Positions 61,914-64,000 of a stretch of DNA of 64,000 nucleotides are shown one piece after another. A program made the translations under genes and the position numbers. The stretch's first letter is position 1; every line of letters begins with the position of its first letter. The DNA comes from Roseovarius azorensis (GTDB lineage Bacteria; Pseudomonadota; Alphaproteobacteria; Rhodobacterales; Rhodobacteraceae), in assembly GCF_900109455.1 (NCBI RefSeq), contig NZ_FOAG01000002.1, positions 124,001-188,000 of the forward strand, in the 5' to 3' direction. Under the pieces are notes generated by a model. It did no database searches. It worked only from the letters and a program-made list of their open reading frames with translations, and was not told the origin of the DNA.

Positions 61914-62471
61914 TCATGGCGCGTCTTTCGCCTCGATCGGGACCATCACATGCCAGAGTGGCGTATCACTCCACATGACATATGGTCCGCCTGCGTAGGG
62001 ATCGTTCGGCAACCCTGCCACCATATCCTTGTCAGGAAAAAGGATCATGAGATGCGGACCTTCCTGAACCCAGACCCCGCCGTCGTTATGATCCGTTGCC
62101 ATCGGATCCGCGTTGTTGACCATCGCGTCGCCGGCCAGCATGTAGGATATCCCGATCACGTCAGTCGTGAATGTCCCGCCAGACGATATCGCCTCCATCC
62201 ACTTCATCCAGACGGCATCATTGCACATCGGGTGGGTATCGCCCGGAATCAGAGGGATGCCGGGAAAACACACCCAGCCATTCGTTCCTTGCTGCAGGAG
62301 CGTCCCATCAAGATCCAGAAACGTAGCGTTATCAGAAATATCCGGCGGCGCTGCCGTTCTGGCCCGTTTGATCTTGTCGGCGGTCGTTTCCGCATTTGCA
62401 CCGGACGCTATCAGTGAAACAAGTGACGCAACGAACGCGCCTTTCACGGCGGGGTGGTTGATCTGAAACAT
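61914..62471 (-). CDS. Exported protein of unknown function
   Basis: A 185-residue protein with a Sec signal peptide (GAFVASLVSLIASGANA, cut near residue 27). The mature part has two Cys (GWVCFPG, HPMCNDA) and acidic, aromatic segments such as HNDGGVWVQEGPHLMIL and WSDTPLWHVMV. No family of known function recognised. It lies 38 bases after the cysteine-synthase-like gene on the same strand and 43 before the DUF4242 gene, so the three may be cotranscribed. Confidence 0.72.
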   Translation of the reverse strand: MFQINHPAVKGAFVASLVSLIASGANAETTADKIKRARTAAPPDISDNATFLDLDGTLLQQGTNGWVCFPGIPLIPGDTHPMCNDAVWMKWMEAISSGGTFTTDVIGISYMLAGDAMVNNADPMATDHNDGGVWVQEGPHLMILFPDKDMVAGLPNDPYAGGPYVMWSDTPLWHVMVPIEAKDAP

Positions 62472-62509
62472 TGCGTAAATTCCTTATGATAGTGGGTTGA
62501 TATTGTGTG

Positions 62510-63598
62510 TCAGCCGGTCGCCATCCGGTATCCCGGCGTCGAAAGCGACAGTGCGTGCTCCTCGTCATCCATGTCTTCGGGAATACCCTCGAAAAGCGGC
62601 GTGGTCAGATACCGCTCGCCGGTGTCGGGCAACATGGCGAGGATCACCGATCCTTTTGGTGCCCGTTCCGCGATCTGCATGGCGACGGCGAAGCTTGCCC
62701 CGCCCGAGACGCCGGTCAGGATGCCTTCGCGCGCCGCCAACCTCTTCGCCCAGACAATGCCGTCCGCGCCAGAAACCGCGATCAGATCGTCGTATCCCCC
62801 GTTATCCAGCGCCTCCTGCAACACCAGCGGGATGAAATCGGGCGTCCAGCCCTGGATCGGATGCGGCTCGAAGGCGGGATGGCTGACTGCGGGCGAGCCG
62901 TCCGTGCCGCGTTCCTGCGCCACGCCGCTTGCGATCAGTGCGGCATTCGCGGGTTCGCTCAGAATGATCCTTGTCTCCGGCCGCTCCCTGCGCAGCACGC
63001 GGGCCAGCCCCGTGACCGTGCCACCTGTACCATATCCGGTCACCACATAGTCCAGCCGGTCACCCGCGAAATCACCAAGGATCTCCCGGGCGGTGGTCGC
63101 TTCGTGAATGTCGGCATTGGCCGATGTCTCGAACTGGCGGGCAAGGAACCAGCCGTGTTTTTCGGCGAGTTCGACCGCCTTCATGTACATGCCGGTGCCT
63201 TTCTGCGCGCGTGGCGTCAGCACCACCTTCGCGCCCAGCATCCGCATCAGTCGCCGCCGTTCGACCGAGAAGCTGTCGGCCATGGTCACCACCAGTGGAT
63301 AACCCTTCTGCGCACATACCATCGCAAGCCCGATGCCGGTATTGCCGCTGGTCGCCTCGACAACGGTCTGGCCTGGCCGCAGGGTCCCCGCCCTCTCTGC
63401 CGCCTCGATGATATTCAGCGCCAGCCGATCCTTGACCGAGGCCAGCGGGTTGAAGAACTCGGCCTTGACGTAAACCCTGACGCCTGCCGGTGCGATATTG
63501 TTCACACGGATCACCGGCGTGTCACCGACCGTGTCGAGGATCGAGTCGAAAAGGCGCCCGCGCCCGGTCGTGGTCCGAATACCCGCTTGCTTTAACAT
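62510..63598 (-). CDS. Cysteine synthase-like PLP-dependent enzyme (CysK/CBS family)
   Basis: A 362-residue fold-type II PLP enzyme, longer than CysK (about 310-330) through N- and C-terminal extensions. PLP Lys56 lies in FFNPLASVKDRLA; SGNTG (VVEATSGNTGIGLA) and the phosphate loop GTGGTVTG are present, with GGASFAVAMQIAE later. It probably makes cysteine from O-acetylserine and sulfide. Start ATG 63598 has GGGAG upstream. Notable beside an interrupted sat/cysC in the same window. Confidence 0.88.
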   Translation of the reverse strand: MLKQAGIRTTTGRGRLFDSILDTVGDTPVIRVNNIAPAGVRVYVKAEFFNPLASVKDRLALNIIEAAERAGTLRPGQTVVEATSGNTGIGLAMVCAQKGYPLVVTMADSFSVERRRLMRMLGAKVVLTPRAQKGTGMYMKAVELAEKHGWFLARQFETSANADIHEATTAREILGDFAGDRLDYVVTGYGTGGTVTGLARVLRRERPETRIILSEPANAALIASGVAQERGTDGSPAVSHPAFEPHPIQGWTPDFIPLVLQEALDNGGYDDLIAVSGADGIVWAKRLAAREGILTGVSGGASFAVAMQIAERAPKGSVILAMLPDTGERYLTTPLFEGIPEDMDDEEHALSLSTPGYRMATG

Positions 63599-63780
63599 CT
63601 GAGTCCGCTCCCTGTTGGTTGACTGGATTATGCTTGCCTGACCATCGCAGCGCTGCGTCACACCCGGACAGCGCCAGTTGATCCGCGCGTCGCCGACAGG
63701 ATCGACATGTTGAACGACACCTCGGCCAAGGCGATTACGGTATGACTAAAGGAATCTTGACCGATTTTCCCCCGAGAAGC

Positions 63781-63809
63781 TTGACGCCTTTCTGAAGTTT
63801 TCCTGTAGA
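63781..63809 (+). promoter_or_regulatory. Possible sigma-70 promoter of the winged-helix gene
   Basis: TTGACG (63781-63786) and TGTAGA (63804-63809) with a 17-base spacer, 29 bases before ATG 63838. The -10 match is partial. Confidence 0.4.
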
Positions 63810-63837
63810 GAGCCGAATTTCTGCGGTATTCTACTTT

Positions 63838-64000
63838 ATGGCATGGCGGTTCGGCGAATTCACACTGGACCCGGACGGGTTCGATCTCTGCCGGAACGGA
63901 CAGCCGGTTCGGGCAGAGCCGCAGGTGCTGGATCTCGTCATCCATCTGATCCGACATCGTGACCGGATGGTCAGCAAAGACGAGATCGCAAGGGTTGTCT
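63838..64000 (+). CDS. Winged-helix (OmpR/CadC-type) regulator, 5' end
   Basis: Only the first 54 codons are present; the gene leaves the window. It begins MAWRFGEFTLDPDGFDLCRNG, then RAEPQVLDLVIHLIRH and VSKDEIARVV, the N-terminal winged-helix of CadC/ToxR-like or TPR-adenylate-cyclase-like regulators in which the DNA-binding domain comes first. Divergent from the cysteine-synthase-like gene, so it may control it. Confidence 0.8.
   Translation, partial: MAWRFGEFTLDPDGFDLCRNGQPVRAEPQVLDLVIHLIRHRDRMVSKDEIARVV

Noticed and set aside
1..64000. CRISPR arrays, tRNA or rRNA genes, insertion sequences, integrases or prophage genes
   Set aside because: No regularly spaced repeats, cloverleaf-like T-loop motifs in gaps, or recombinase signatures were seen by eye.

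Overview
The window is a GC-rich, gene-dense chromosomal segment of an alphaproteobacterium, most likely a Rhodobacteraceae (Roseobacter-type) species. This rests on recognised proteins and gene orders: an F0 ATP synthase operon with paired b and b' subunits, sdhCDAB with a small lipoprotein gene between sdhA and sdhB, an ffh - chorismate mutase - rpsP - bluB - rimM - trmD - rplS - rpmE block, a cysteine-free L31, a fused sulfate adenylyltransferase/APS kinase, a DUF1150 gene beside hsp20, and a Hint-domain protein. The genus cannot be fixed from the sequence alone.

Layout. 1-5.7 kb: start of a histone-deacetylase-like gene, rsfS-rlmH, two mechanosensitive channels (MscS, MscL), an alpha/beta hydrolase with an EamA permease, an SDR dehydrogenase and a DUF1285 protein. 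5.8-12.5 kb: a four-gene MoxR ATPase / DUF58 / BatA-DUF4159 / membrane-anchored VWA-like operon. 12.6-15.5 kb: a reverse-strand run of a BNR-repeat protein, an AhpD-like protein, a small Cys membrane protein and a DUF1989 protein. 15.6-22.3 kb: sdhCDAB and then atpI-B-E-b'-b, both on the reverse strand, separated by a gap that holds three GTGATCAC palindromes. 22.5-25.7 kb: ArsR and LysR-type regulators, a GT61 glycosyltransferase and a second EamA permease. 25.9-32.9 kb: the SRP/ribosome block. 33-43.6 kb: ubiK, lgt, midA-like, pgeF, a 45-aa basic ORF, a Hint protein, an Lrp regulator, trxB, an interrupted sat/cysC, DUF1150, hsp20, DUF465, purE and purK. 43.6-45.6 kb: a phnM-like amidohydrolase and an exported lipase-like protein. 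45.6-61.4 kb: an anaerobic nitrate-respiration region with moeA, a PpiC-type isomerase, narIJHG, a double-length narK, a Crp/Fnr regulator, ubiVUT and nsrR. 61.6-64 kb: a DUF4242 protein, an exported protein of unknown function, a cysteine-synthase-like enzyme and the start of a winged-helix regulator.

How it fits together. The nar region reads as one module for growth without oxygen: nitrate uptake (NarK), reduction (NarGHI), assembly (NarJ, the isomerase, MoeA), regulation (two FNR-type boxes and a Crp/Fnr protein without N-terminal Cys), oxygen-independent ubiquinone synthesis (UbiTUV) and NO sensing (NsrR). Succinate dehydrogenase and the F0 operon supply the aerobic counterpart.

Most notable observations: an in-frame TAG where a conserved Trp is expected in sat/cysC (codon 186); the palindrome set upstream of sdhC; a perfect FNR box between narK and the regulator gene; a missing cluster cysteine in UbiU; and an orphan strong terminator about 95 bp beyond the rpmE terminator, which suggests a small RNA. 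No tRNA, rRNA, CRISPR array, insertion sequence or integrase was seen. No gap between genes exceeds about 300 bases; the larger ones (66-293, 31873-32121, 36331-36600, 60712-60930, 61384-61585) are described below where they hold anything.
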